DNA of 64,000 nucleotides from Dactylorhiza incarnata (Eukaryota; Streptophyta; Magnoliopsida; Asparagales; Orchidaceae): contig JAWHQI010001214.1 in NCBI GenBank assembly GCA_033032865.1, positions 1 to 64,000 of the forward strand. Direction: 5' to 3'. The notes under the pieces are model-generated. The model saw only the letters and a list, made by a program, of their open reading frames with translations. It was not told where the DNA came from and did not search any database. Shown here piece after piece: positions 39,621 to 50,443 of the stretch (its first letter is position 1; each line of letters opens with the position of its first letter). A program made the translations under genes and the position numbers.

Positions 39621-40715
39621 TTAACTGCTCAGAGAGACGACTCCTTCGTGCTCTACTGGATGAATAGAATTATCAGCCGTAATGATAGCATTGTTACCTG
39701 AGTAAGGCGTCAAAGAAGAGAATTTTGATCCATCTCCGGTGAGATGATGCCCACACCCTGAATCAACAATCCAGTCCTCATCATAGTTGATGGAAGCCAA
39801 GGCCTTAACGGGCATCGCCGTTATATTAGACGCAAAGGCTCCTCCCCATCCAACTTCACTAGACTTTGGCATCTCCTTCTCCACTGCATGTCCCGGCTGA
39901 AGATTCACCCGGCAATCTTTCTTGAAGTGCCCGGTCTTGTTGCATCTAAAGCACCTCGGTCCCTCTCCTTTCTTCTTCCCATCAGACTTAGGAGCATAGC
40001 CCCTATCTTGCTGACCTGAAGTGGAGGGTCCATCATGACCCGGCTTCTTCTTCTCCCATTTCTTCTTCTTCTTCCCAGAGAACATCACATCACTTTTTCC
40101 CCCGGAGATTGAAACCCCCGCCATCTGTCTTGCTAAACTTTCTTGCGAAGCAAGAAGGTTCTCCAGCTCCAACAACGACGGTTGATTTGCCCAACCCTGA
40201 ACTGAAGTCACAAAGGCAAGATACTCCTTCCGCAACCCGCGGATGATATGCCTCTTGAGTTTTGCCTCAGAGATTGGCTCATCAGGGTCCAATGCAGAAA
40301 TCTCTGCCGTGAGGTTCTTCATCTTGAGGAAGAAAGTAGAAACAGAAAGATCACCTTGAGAGGCCTTTGCCAACTCATTTTCAAGATATTGTAGCCTCGC
40401 TACATTCTTCTTATTGAACAATCCATCCAAGGATGTCCAAATCTCAGCAGCAGATTTACATCCGATGATGTGATCAAACAGCTCCGGTGAGATAGCCCTC
40501 TTGAGAGTGAACTCAGCCTTAGCATTCGTCCTCCTCCAAAGTCTCACCTCTGCCATATTATCTCCTGCTAGAAACACCTCTTGTGTGTCTTCTCCGCCAA
40601 CTACCTCCCATAGATCCTCGCCAAGCAAGTAACTCTCCATACACGACTTCCACTTTTTAAAGTTAGTCGATGTGAGGAGTTCAATACCAAGACCTCTTGC
40701 GTATCCACCTTCCAT
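39621..40715 (-). CDS. gag: copia Gag with protease motif
   Basis: 364 codons from ATG at 40715 (MEGGYARGLGIELLTSTNFK). UBN2-type capsid (WKSCMESYLLGEDLWEVV, FDHIIGCKSAAEIWTSL, LKRHIIRGLRKEYLAF), basic region, CCHC knuckle CFRCNKTGHFKKDC (~253-267) and the protease start DEDWIVDSGCGHHLTG (~315-326). The frame ends in a TAA at 39621-39623 produced by a 1-base deletion; in the sister copy the frame continues through DDRGTLTLKSVYHVPG into integrase. Gag proper is complete, so particle protein could still be made if the LTR is transcribed. Confidence 0.88.
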   Translation of the reverse strand: MEGGYARGLGIELLTSTNFKKWKSCMESYLLGEDLWEVVGGEDTQEVFLAGDNMAEVRLWRRTNAKAEFTLKRAISPELFDHIIGCKSAAEIWTSLDGLFNKKNVARLQYLENELAKASQGDLSVSTFFLKMKNLTAEISALDPDEPISEAKLKRHIIRGLRKEYLAFVTSVQGWANQPSLLELENLLASQESLARQMAGVSISGGKSDVMFSGKKKKKWEKKKPGHDGPSTSGQQDRGYAPKSDGKKKGEGPRCFRCNKTGHFKKDCRVNLQPGHAVEKEMPKSSEVGWGGAFASNITAMPVKALASINYDEDWIVDSGCGHHLTGDGSKFSSLTPYSGNNAIITADNSIHPVEHEGVVSLSS

Positions 40716-40792
40716 GGCAATCTATGTGGTCTCTTCTTCACAAAGACGATGGCAACTCTAGTTGATCACTGCTTATCCACTCCAAAAACCTT

Positions 40793-40804
40793 GCTTTGAT
40801 ACCA
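40793..40804 (-). other. Primer binding site of minus-strand copia
   Basis: 'tggtatcaaagc' on the minus strand directly after the LTR end ...TTTTAACA. Confidence 0.88.
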
Positions 40805-41986
40805 TGTTAAAATTTTTGATTGGACCGTTTAGGAGTAAGCAGGAGTTGTATCAACAAGAGTTATAGCCAAACAACCACAATGCCAAAACAGCAACACAAG
40901 AAATCTTTATTGAAACAGAACTGCTTTACAATGCGAGGTATACATGGCGAGACATGATTCATCAGAATCACGGAGACGAGAAGAACAAAACACACCAAAA
41001 AGCAAAGCTGGCGGCTAGACAAGCTCAGACCGCACAAGCCGCACCACTCCAGAACTCGCCCGGCTTGCCCTGAGATCACACGAACAGAAACCGGACAGAC
41101 TGCCAGCACTGCAAGACCGCACCTCAGACCGCACGAACTAGAGCTTATTGGAACAAAGAACTGAAGTTGTCGCCAGACCGCAACTCAGACCGCCTAACCG
41201 CTGAAGGTCGCCTGATCACTGAGCTCACTGCGAACAGCATAAGAACACAATAACCCAGTTCGCTGACAGACCGCAGACGAACTGTTTATTCAAGCCACCG
41301 GAAATCACCAAGGAAGGAGACCGCACCCTGCTGACCACAAACCTGCGAACACAACAAAGGTTAACTCGCATCCAAGTCGCGTGAACTCAAACTTGAGACC
41401 CTAAGAAACAATCCGGGCTCTGGTTCTTACAGTTCTTGTTAGGAATGACGGGCCATGCACCCCTATTTATAGGCGGGTGGACGGATGTCGTCACCGCAAA
41501 AACCGGGATACAGTCACCACCCATCAGATCGCGAACGGTCTCAAAGGACAGACCGCGCGAACAGACCTCTTGGACGATCACCCGACCAAGACACAGATCA
41601 GCAGACAAGATCGCGCACAGGCCGAGCGAACACGAGACCGCGCACAAGCCGTGCGGCCTCAACAACGCTCCTTCCTTAGATCACCAGGAGCAAGCTAGAA
41701 CCATCTGGCCGACTTCAATCAAGTCGCCAGATCGCCAGGATAGACCGCCCGGGTAGACAGTCATATAGGAACAACCCGCCCGGTCTTCCAACAAGGAAGC
41801 CAGGCAAACTAGCAGACCTACTCGGGAACAAACCGCAGCTACCAAGAACAGACCGGAACAACCAGCAGACCGCCAGAACAACCCGGCAGAGCCAGACCGG
41901 CAGATAACATATACAAGCCGCGCGATCACCGCGGTCTCCCAAACCAGACCGCCCGGTCTCCTCCACACAAGTTCAAAATTTCAACA
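40805..41986 (-). repeat. 5' LTR of minus-strand copia
   Basis: 1182 bp, about 30 differences from 35467-36647. It retains the TATA motif that the other LTR has lost. Confidence 0.92.
41464..41471 (-). promoter_or_regulatory. Probable TATA box of minus-strand copia 5' LTR
   Basis: TATAAATA on the minus strand within 'cgcctataaataggggtg', homologous to 'ctataaataaagg' at 2521. Confidence 0.6.
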
Positions 41987-42091
41987 GTGTTCCTCACCTT
42001 GGGGAGCTTCGGTGATATTCGTAAAGAAGAAGGATGGGACGCTCCGATTGTGCATCGACTACAGCGCGCTGAATAGGCTGACGGTGCGGAA
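41987..42091 (+). pseudogene. pol: Chromovirus reverse transcriptase, short continuation
   Basis: It reads [20 protein letters not shown] then [14 protein letters not shown], the RT segment that follows RPS at 35466. The sequence then changes abruptly into LTR at 'caccttggggtattatgg'. The palm with YVDD, the rest of RT and RNase H are absent. Confidence 0.88.
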
Positions 42092-44093
42092 CACCTTGGG
42101 GTATTATGGTAAAAACTCATCAACATGAGTTGAAACCTTGGCCACTGGTTTAGGATCACCTAAAACACCTCCATGACTGATTTGGGGTGATGTGGGGTGG
42201 GTTTGCCCCAAAACCCTAGCTTTACCCTCAGGTTTGCATTTTGAGCTTTGTGTAGGACATGGGGTCAAATGTTATAGAATGGTCATGGAATTTGTTGTAA
42301 AGGTTCAAAGGGTGTAATAATACCCTAGAAAATTTTAGAAGGATTTTAGGAACCCTTATTTCCTCTAAATTAGGTTATAACCCCTTTAGGGCTTTTCATT
42401 ATTAAAGAAATTTACATATTCAAATGGTCTTGGATGGGGATGAAACTTTGGTAGTACCTTTATAATCATATGATGGACCACTGGTAATTTTTGTGTAATT
42501 AATTAAATGATTTAACCAGTACTTCATTCACAAGGCACTTATTTTGTCTTAATCTTAAGAAAAATAATTGAGTGTTCAATACTCCCTGGAAAATTTACAA
42601 CTTGATGATAGGACATTTCAGGGCACTAGAAAGCTCTGCAAATTTTTATATAATTTTTGGAGATTGTTATCAGTAGGCTACTTCACAACATGTTTATATT
42701 AGGATTTATTTGGAATATTTATTTAGGTGCGAAAATGATTTTCATAAATTGTGAAACTCAGTCAGTAAGCCTTTATTATCATCTTAGAGATTTGGTATTT
42801 CTTTCATAATTTTTGGAATTATTTAACCGTAGGTTCCTTCACAATTTTCCCTAGAAAGGATTTCTTTGGAATATTCATTTATGTGATTAATTTGCCTTTA
42901 TAAATTCTAAAATTTGGCCAGTAGACTTTTCTGACTAATATGAAGGTCTAGTAATTTTTTCATAAATTTTGGATAAGTATTTTTGATGGTTCCTTCATTA
43001 ACCTCCAACTTTGGATAGATGGTAAATATTATAATTAGAGGACAATTACTAATTGTAAAATTATGACATTTTGTACTTACTATTGTTTTAGCATGATAGA
43101 TTTATCTTAATTTTATGGGAGTCATATCATAAGAATACCTTACACTTCATGTTCATATTCATATTTGGAAAATATTGGAGAAATTAAAATAAATGCTAAA
43201 ATGTTAAGGAAAAATATGAATCTCTGGATTTAGTCTCATGATGTCATGATAGTCCTCCAGTAATAATCTTGTGTCATGAGGATGAGTATTTGGAGTACTT
43301 CCACTTATGTGGTTCATATAGTTCGTTTGGTCTGCGTATAGTAAAATGGTAAAACTTGGGTAACTAGTGGTCTACTAAGAGGAAATGGGGTTTAACTGGA
43401 GTACATGATCAGTTTGAAGAGGTTGAGGTCACCAAAAAGGAGGTCATGTGGTAAGTGTGCTTGATTAGTCCAGGGTGAGCTTGTACTCGAGATTGACGAA
43501 AAATCGTCTTTCCCTGGAAGTGTCATAAACCACATAGGGTTAATACAAGTGAAATGGTAAGAGGGTTATGCATATTGGTAGATACCAATAACATTAAATG
43601 CCTTGAGAAAGAGAGCCTTGGGGTGTCATCCTAGTATAGTTCCTAGTACCGTAGCGAGACCCTTACAGGGCAATCCTCGGGAAGTCCAAGACTAACCATA
43701 AATTATAGGGATAAGTTGTTGTACAAGATTAACTTAGTAATACACTCACTCACACCCCATTGTCACAGGTATATTAGTCGGTTTGGTCTTACGAGTGGTA
43801 AGCTCGGTGGTTGTAGCAGTAGACTAATTAGTCTGGTGAGCTTGTGACTCAACAATGCTTATTGTGACGGGCGGGTTAGCCCGGTGAGCTTATGGCTCAG
43901 AGATAGAGGGTAAACATGTTTGCATGTACATAAGGTGATGGATCCTTAGTGTTGATGGTCGTTGCACCGACATTAATACTTGGGCTCGGTAAGTGTGGGT
44001 AACCCTTTACCAAGACAAGTATGGTGGTCTAACCAGCAAAAGTACGCAGGAGCTCCGTTGTTGTGTTCTTTGCATTGAGGCGTACGTTAGGTC
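42092..44093 (+). mobile_element. Chromovirus LTR, 5'-truncated copy, left part
   Basis: It corresponds to 13102 onward of the full LTR, with about 6 per cent difference, and runs through the intact hAT target site near 42371. Its first ~2 kb were lost at the junction with RT. It is split at 44093 by the 5.35-kb element. Confidence 0.88.
44089..44093. other. Target-site duplication AGGTC, left
   Basis: aggtc is repeated at 49445-49449. The uninterrupted LTR near 31940 has a single 'ttaggtctaggtt'. Confidence 0.93.
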
Positions 44094-44222
44094 TGTAACA
44101 TCCCGAATTTGAAAAGGGGTCTAGCCGGTTCAGTTGAACCCTTGGAGGAACTTAGGCCGGGTCATAGGGCAACCACGACCCGACATTCGCCACAGAGTGG
44201 TGGTCACTTAGAGAAATGACTG

Positions 44223-44880
44223 TTTTGGGTAGCATCGTGCTCCGCCACAACGTCAAAGTTGTCCATTGAGCATATGTGCTCCGAATCGACTTCTGTCAGT
44301 TGCGTTAGACTCGTATGGTCGATACGAGTGCAACGGATTTCGTTTCGTTCCAATCCGAGGTCATTTGGTGAAATTGACCGTTTTGAGTACCGCAGCGCGC
44401 CACGACGACGTAGTTTTAGAATATTGAGCATACGTGCTCCGAATCGACTTCTGTCAGTTGCGTTAGACTCGTATGGTCGATACGAGCGCAACGGAGCTCG
44501 TTTCATGTCAATCCGAGACCGTTTCGAGAAAACAACTATTTTGAGCAATATCGAGCGTCGCAACAACGCCATTTTCAAATGTTGAGCTAGCATGTCCCGA
44601 ATTGAATTCTGTCAGTTGCATTGGACTCGTATGGACGATACGAGTGCAACGGAATTCGTTTCATTGCAATCCGAGGTCGTTTCGAGAAAACGACTATTTT
44701 GAGTAATATCGAGCGTCGCAACAACGCCATTTTCAAATGTTGAGCAAACGAGCCCCGAATTGAATTCTGTCAGCTGCGTTAGACTCGTATGGTCGATACG
44801 AGTGCAACAAAATTTGTTTCGCTCAATTCCGACGTCGTTTAGTCAAGTAAATAAAATAAGCGCTCGTAAAATTATAAGAT
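44223..44880. repeat. 158-bp tandem repeat with CTCGTAT/ATACGAG hairpins
   Basis: 'ccgaatcgacttctgtcag' or its variant recurs at about 44281, 44439, 44597 and 44755, a constant 158-bp period. Each unit holds 'ctcgtatggtcgatacgag', a perfect 7-bp stem with a 5-base loop. Confidence 0.9.
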
Positions 44881-45199
44881 TTCGGAGATACGTAAACATT
44901 TGATTTCGACCCCGTTACATCCACGTTAACTCGATACTCTACGACTTGAACCCATATTTACCTTGGCATGTGTGAAGAGGGGGGGGGGGACCCACTTAGG
45001 GTTGACTTTGGTCAACCCTCTTCTAAGAGGTGATTTTTAAACTCTTAAACTCTCTCCACTCAATCTCCACTAACCCAAATCCTCCCCATTACATTGGCAG
45101 CAAGTAGATGGGATCAAAGCCAACCAAAACCCCCTACCTCATCTCCTCCACTCAAATCAAAAGGAGAAAACACAAATCCAAGAGGTGAGCCCTCATTGG

Positions 45200-45800
45200 A
45201 CAATCCAAGCTAGCCTAAACCCCTAGGACTAACCTATATGTACCCTCCCACCATTGGGAGGCTGCCAGCACACTTACCTAAACCCAACCATGGTTGCACC
45301 AACCATGGCAGGTGCATGGCCAAGATGGAGGAGGAGAAGGAGGAGGGCTCACAGCCACTCCTATAAAATGCCTCCCAAGGCTTCTCCAAAGGAGGACACA
45401 CCTCTCCCCCAAGCTCAGTCGAGCCAGCCCCACCCCCTGCCGGAGCCCCACCTCGCCGGAAAACCCAAATCCGAGCTCCACCACCCTCCACCACCTCCAA
45501 TGGCGGAACTTGCCGGAAGCTCCCGGAGGACTCCAAACTAGCCGGGACCTTCCCCTCTCCTCCCTCCCTACGATCCTGACGCCTTGCATGCAAGCTCCGG
45601 CGGCCGGAGCGCCGCCGCCACCTTCCCCCTCCCCTCCGTCCGAAGCAAGAAAATGAACAGCTCCGGCGGTGGCCGGCGGCGGCAGACCACCGGACCACCG
45701 CCGGAGGGAGCGCCCGCCCCCTAGGAGTCGGCGGGGGGCGGAGCCATGGCCGGCCGGCGGCCGGCCGGCGGCGGAGGAGACCCGTAAGGGGCGGTTTGGT
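45200..45800 (+). other. GC-rich proline/glycine-biased segment of the solo LTR
   Basis: A TATA-like 'ctataaaatg' at 45361 abuts an ATG (45369) that opens a Pro/Ser-rich frame to 45541. 45590-45790 is very GC-rich with 'ccggcgg' repeats. ORFs on both strands exist only because of base composition. I see no domain and do not call a gene. Confidence 0.5.
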
Positions 45801-46433
45801 ACAGGCGGCGGGGAAGAAAGTTTAACAAAAAAAAAAATAATAATATAATTTCCTAAGTTTATATTATTATAATCAGATTTTGGTAATTATTTTCTGTAGG
45901 AATATATAGGGCTCAAATGGAAAAGTTTTGAACATAAAAGTTGTGCATAACAGCGAGGTGTATCCCCAGTAAAAATTTCAGATTTTTCTGTCATGTTTTA
46001 GTATTTTTAATAATTAAAATACTGTAATATTTGGGGTTTTTGAATTTCCAGAGGGCCGTAACAGTGAGGGAAAATTATGAGAAAATTTGGGAAGCTTACT
46101 ACCACTGACCTACACCTACTGTAATTATTTTGGAATTTTTGAAATAGGTTTACTATTTTTAGATGCTAAAAATCTATGTTATCAATTAATAATGAATTAC
46201 GCTCTCCTCCAGCACGTCTCCAAAAATTACGGAAAGCTCGGGCGGCTGGATCGCACCCTCTAAAAAGTTTGGGTACTTTTAAAAGTAAAACTGTCGATGC
46301 GCAGCTAAGGTCACAATCGCGAAGCGACGCCGCCAATTCGATAACGTCCGGATATTTAAAATATGAACCCAAGGCATACGGAAATAAGGAATTCCACGAA
46401 AAATAAGGAACCTCATAAAATATAAGTAAACTC

Positions 46434-46563
46434 ATATGAACGAAGAAAGAACAGAATTTCCTCCTATGAACGGAGATGGAACAGAATTTCCTCCTATGAA
46501 CGGAGATGGAACAGAATTTCCTCCTATGAACGGAGATGGAACAGAACTTTCCTCCTAAAAACG
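46434..46563. repeat. 30-bp tandem repeat, about four units
   Basis: Units of 'ctcctatgaacggagatgg' followed by 'aacagaattt', nearly identical. Confidence 0.92.
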
Positions 46564-46619
46564 GAGTCGACTTTGAAGCCTCCTGTTATGGAGTGATTGG
46601 ACTACTAACCTGTTTATTT

Positions 46620-46815
46620 ATTTACTTCCTCCAGTCTCGTACTGGTCTTTATATACTGCTTTCAGTATCTTTAAATCCAGTCTCGCACTGGTCCCCCCGC
46701 ATCTACTTTCTGTACTTTCAATTCTCCAGTCTCGCACTGGTCCTGATATTATGGCCTCTGCTTTCGGCCTATTTTACTGCTTGATATTATGACCTCTGCT
46801 TTCGGCCTATTTTAC
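46620..46815. repeat. 'ccagtctcgcactggtc' repeats and a 39-bp duplication
   Basis: 'cagtctcg(t/c)actgg', a short palindrome, occurs three times (46634, 46679, 46728). 'gatattatg(g/a)cctctgc' with 'ggcctattttactgct' is duplicated at 46743-46820. Confidence 0.8.
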
Positions 46816-46908
46816 TGCTTAATGTTTTGACCTTTTCCTCTATATTGCCTATAATTTAGCGTCGACCTGAAGATGGGCCATTCCTTTAGGGTCAACCCTA
46901 AATAGTGC

Positions 46909-48050
46909 CGAACTGGCCGCCGCTTGTAGAGCAGAGCGGACAGATCGATGTTTTGGCATTTTCCTCTTTATTGCCTATAATTTAGAGTTGACGTGAAGAT
47001 GGGGCATTCCTTCAGCGTCAACCTTAAATAGTGTCGAACTGTCCGCCGCTCGTAGAGCAGAGCGGACAGATCGATGTTTTGGCCTTTCCTTCTGTATTAC
47101 CTATAAATTTAGAGTTGACGTGAAGACGTGGCATACCTTCAGAGTCAACTCTAAATAGTGTCGAACTGGCCGCCGCTTGTAGAGCAGAGCGGACAGATCG
47201 ATGTTTTGGCTTTTCCTTCTGTATTGCCTATAAATTTAGAGTTGACGTGAAGACGGGACATTCCTTCAGCGTCAACCCTAAATAGTGTCGAACTGTCCGC
47301 CGCTTGTAGAGCAGAGCGGACAGATCGATGTTTTGGCATTTTCCTCTTTATTGCCTATAATTTAGAGTTGACGTGAAGATGGGGCATTCCTTCAGCGTCA
47401 ACCTTAAATAGTGTCGAACTGTCCGCCGCTCGTAGAGCAGAGCGGACAGATCGATGTTTTGGCTTTTCCTTCTGTATTGCCTATAAATTTAGAGTTGACG
47501 TGAAGACGGGACATTCCTTCAGCGTCAACCCTAAATAGTGTCGAACTATCCGCCGCTTGTAGAGCAGAGCGGACAGATCGATGTTTTGGCATTTTCCTCT
47601 TTATTGCCTATAATTTAGAGTTGACGTGAAGATGGGGCATTCCTTCAGCGTCAACCTTAAATAGTGTCGAACTGTCCGCCGCTCGTAGAGCAGAGCGGAC
47701 AGATCGATGTTTTGGCCTTTCCTTCTGTATTGCCTATAAATTTAGAGTTGACGTGAAGACGTGGCATACCTTCAGAGTCAACTCTAATAGTGCCGAACTG
47801 GCCGCCGCTTGTAGAGCAGAGCGGACAGATCGATGTTTTGGCTTTTCCTTCTGTATTGCCTATAAATTTAGAGTTGACGTGAAGACGTGGCATACCTTCA
47901 GAGTCAACTTTAAATAGTGTCGAATTGGTCGCTGCTTGTAGAGCAGTGCGGACAAATCGATGTCTTGGCTTTTCTTTAATTAGTACCTATAATTTAGAGT
48001 TGACGTGAAGATGAGACATTCCTTCAGGGTCAACCCTAAATAGTTTTTGA
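46909..48050. repeat. 126/127-bp satellite with 253-bp higher-order repeat
   Basis: Nine units starting 'cgaactgg/tccgccgct' at about 46909, 47035, 47162, 47289, 47415, 47542, 47668, 47794 and 47921. Two unit types differ at 'ggcattttcctcttta' versus 'ggcttttccttctgta'; A and B types alternate in places, giving near-identical 253-bp dimers (47289-47541 and 47542-47793). A diverged unit recurs at 48345-48440. Confidence 0.93.
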
Positions 48051-48330
48051 ACAGTGTGATATATGGTAAGAGGCGGTGAAGCACCCCAAGCTGAGCCGAG
48101 GATCTGGGTTGCCGGCTCGCAAACGGTTCAAGCGTTTTCAATATAGCTGTTTATAGTTTTGCTCTCTTACTTTCATGTGTTTACGAGTTTTGAACCGTGT
48201 GACATATGGTAAGAGGCTGTGAGGCACGCCATGCTGAGCCAGGGATTTTGGTTGCCAGCTTGAAATAGTTCAGCCACTTTAAATATTTATGTTAGTAGAG
48301 CAGAGCGCTCGAGTTCGATGCCTTTACTTA
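48050..48330. repeat. ~142-bp tandem duplication
   Basis: 'gtgtgatatatggtaagagg' at 48053 and 'gtgtgacatatggtaagagg' at 48196 begin two diverged copies, each with 'gctgagcc' and 'ttgccag/ggct'. Confidence 0.75.
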
Positions 48331-48489
48331 TTTGTTCTGTTGCTGCCCATGAATTAGAGTTGACGTAAAGATGGGGCATTCCTTTAGCGTCAACCCTAAA
48401 TAGTGTCGAACTGGCCGCCGCTTGTAGTGTAGCGTGACGAATCAATGTTTTGAAGTTTTATTCTTGTATTGACGGCAATATAGGTTCCT

Positions 48490-48715
48490 ACGGGAACATC
48501 ATGTGCCTTCGAGAAATATTCCTACGGGATATATTGTGTCTTCGAGAAATATTCCTAAGGGAATATATTGTGCCTTCGAGAAATATTCCTACGGGATATA
48601 TTGTGCCTTCGAGAAATATTCCTACGGGAATATATTGTGCCTTCGAGAAATATTCCTACGGAATATATTGTGCCTTCGAGAAATATTCCTACGGGAATAT
48701 AATGTGCCTTGGGAG
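48490..48715. repeat. ~34-bp tandem repeat, about seven units
   Basis: Units of 'gccttcgagaaatattcct' followed by 'acgggaatatattgt', with single-base length changes that shift the frame between units. Confidence 0.93.
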
Positions 48716-48719
48716 AATG

Positions 48720-49444
48720 TCGGATGGCCGCTGAGTTTTACTCTAAGGCAACCCGCACGACGGACGGTCTGGGAGGGCAACCCGTGCGAAACTCATAGAA
48801 CTACGTGGGTCTGAGACCATATGCAGGATGATACGGTGTACGTAGGCGGTGGTCGTAGGAAGACTGCCTCGGCCCAATAAGAGTCCACAGATCCCCTCCC
48901 TTATAACTATTATATTAAGTGTGTGTTAGTAGGAGTTGGATTCTGACTGTGGTTCTAATAACTTGTCTTTAGCCCAGGTGACAGGTGCGGATGAGAAACA
49001 GCATCCATGTGTGGATGAAGCCACGGAGCAGGCTACTTCAGGTATACGTTGTTATGCCCTATCTCAGGGTATAAGTTTATAATGCAATGAAGCCTTGATG
49101 GATAGGATTTATTGCGGCGACGAAATCGATATTACTCATACAGGTTTTGAAATTGTGGTTTCTGTGATATTTAATCCTCCGCTATTAATAATGTCTTCCG
49201 CTAAGGATAACAAAGCGCACTCTTTAATAATGTCTTCCGCTAAAATACTGCTTCCTTACCCTGTTGGTGTGTAGTGACATTCGCTTAACACCACCCCTAG
49301 GCGTGTCATCGGAGTGTTCAAGGAAAAAGGGTTGGAGAAGCTAGTGCCTTCACCCTTCGGAGTCACTTCGGCGTCGTGCTAAAGGGTGGTGTGCGATAAG
49401 ATCCCCCGGTCGGACCGTCGATTTTGGAGGGGGGGGGTCTTACA
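48720..49444 (+). other. Distal part of the 5.35-kb solo LTR
   Basis: Mostly unique sequence with a duplicated 'aataatgtcttccgcta' (about 49187 and 49228) and a G-run before the terminal 'gtcttaca'. I see no coding signal. Confidence 0.6.
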
Positions 49445-50443
49445 AGGTCTAGGTTAGGTAGTGCAAATACCAACCTAGAGGTGGGTGAGGCCCAACCCAC
49501 CGCTTCCGTTTGCCACCACGGGAGTATCCTGGGAGTTTTGCTAGCTCCAAAAAGGGGAACTAAAGGTCTGTGCGCACAGAGTCGTAGTGTGTGAGTTGCA
49601 CTTGTGTGAAAATAGCATAAACTGCATACCTTGCATGACATAGTAGTAACATTGCATTTCAACTCCTACCCCTATCGTATAAGTTGGTTATGGAACTCCT
49701 AATACGATAGGTCTTGCTAAACGACCCCTTGGTTTATAGGTTTGTGTGTGCATTCCTATAAATCAACGGTTACTTTTCCTTACTTACCTTTATTTATTTG
49801 CTCTACATGTTTACTTTACTTGTTCTTACTCTACTTTACTTACTACTTCAGTTATTATATATATTGTGTAGTGGTAGACATTCCTTATAGATTATATCCT
49901 CGTCATCTGCTATTGCTTACACCCTTTGTTGTCCTCCGCTTCATTCCTCTCGCTCGGTGCCTAGGAGTCACCGGGGGAGGGGTGAGGGATTGGCTTAGTC
50001 TTTTTGACTAACGGTCGGTGCACCTTATCGTTTTAGGGGACGAGGAGATGCTGCAGCACCAGAGGCCAGTGCAGATGGAGACAGGGCAGCCTAGCACGGG
50101 AGCACCATTGGCAGGATCCGTGAGCATCGTTTAGCTTTTGTATTTAATGCTTCCGCGAGAGAAAATGTAGTGAGGAATTGATGTACAGGGCATGAGCCCT
50201 TTATTATTATCGTACCTTTTGTTCAGATATTTGATGTGGACGTCTATTTATGATGGTTTTACTTTCTATGTGATGTGGACTTGACTTCTATAAGTTTGTT
50301 TAAGCTTTACTTCTTTGTGATCGATAACACCGGCAGGATCGGCGTTTTGTAGTGGCGACCTTTCTGAGTGAGGGTGTCACCGCAAAGCGACGGTTCTGGG
50401 CATAAGACCCGGATTTGCAAAAGAAAAGAAAAGGGGTCTTACA
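49445..50443 (+). mobile_element. Chromovirus LTR, distal end
   Basis: It continues the copy interrupted at 44093: 'aggtctaggttaggtagtg' matches 31940. It ends with the canonical 'ggggtcttaca' at 50443. After it comes aattt and a different LTR copy. Confidence 0.88.

Larger units (their letters stand above)
35467..41986 (-). mobile_element. Moderately decayed Ty1/copia retrotransposon (minus strand)
   Basis: 6.5 kb, same family as 2113-8551. On the minus strand: 5' LTR 40805-41986, PBS 40793-40804, gag-protease 39621-40715, integrase 38759-39607, linker 38289-38948, RT-RNase H 36642-38225, polypurine tract 36648-36660, 3' LTR 35467-36647. The flanking pentamers gagtt (35462-35466) and gtgtt (41987-41991) differ at one base. 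Its insertion split the chromovirus RT. By comparison with its sister only two frameshifts and one stop prevent full Gag-Pol, and the LTRs differ at about 30 positions (~2.5 per cent), so it is older than the Sirevirus. Confidence 0.93.
44094..49444 (+). mobile_element. 5.35-kb solo LTR, satellite-rich
   Basis: It starts TGTAACATCCCG and ends GGGTCTTACA, with an exact 5-bp duplication. No PBS, polypurine tract, second LTR or retroelement domain lies between, so a solo LTR (or a non-autonomous element) is the best reading. It resembles the chromovirus LTR in its ends and in an internal 'tataaaatgcctcccaaggc' (compare 'atggcccccaaagcttctc' at 50958). Orientation is from the TGTAAC end. At least five different tandem arrays fill it; ORFs at 47151-47893 minus and 48450-48814 plus are translations of these arrays. 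Confidence 0.82.

Noticed and set aside
45254..45698. Overlapping Pro/Arg/Gly-rich ORFs on both strands
   Set aside because: Base-composition artefacts of a GC-rich stretch in the 5.35-kb LTR; no domain.
47151..47893. Three nearly identical minus-strand ORFs at 253-bp spacing
   Set aside because: Translation of the 126/127-bp satellite; the spacing reflects the higher-order repeat.
48490..48715. CRISPR-like direct repeats
   Set aside because: Units are head to tail without unique spacers, in a plant LTR; a simple tandem array.
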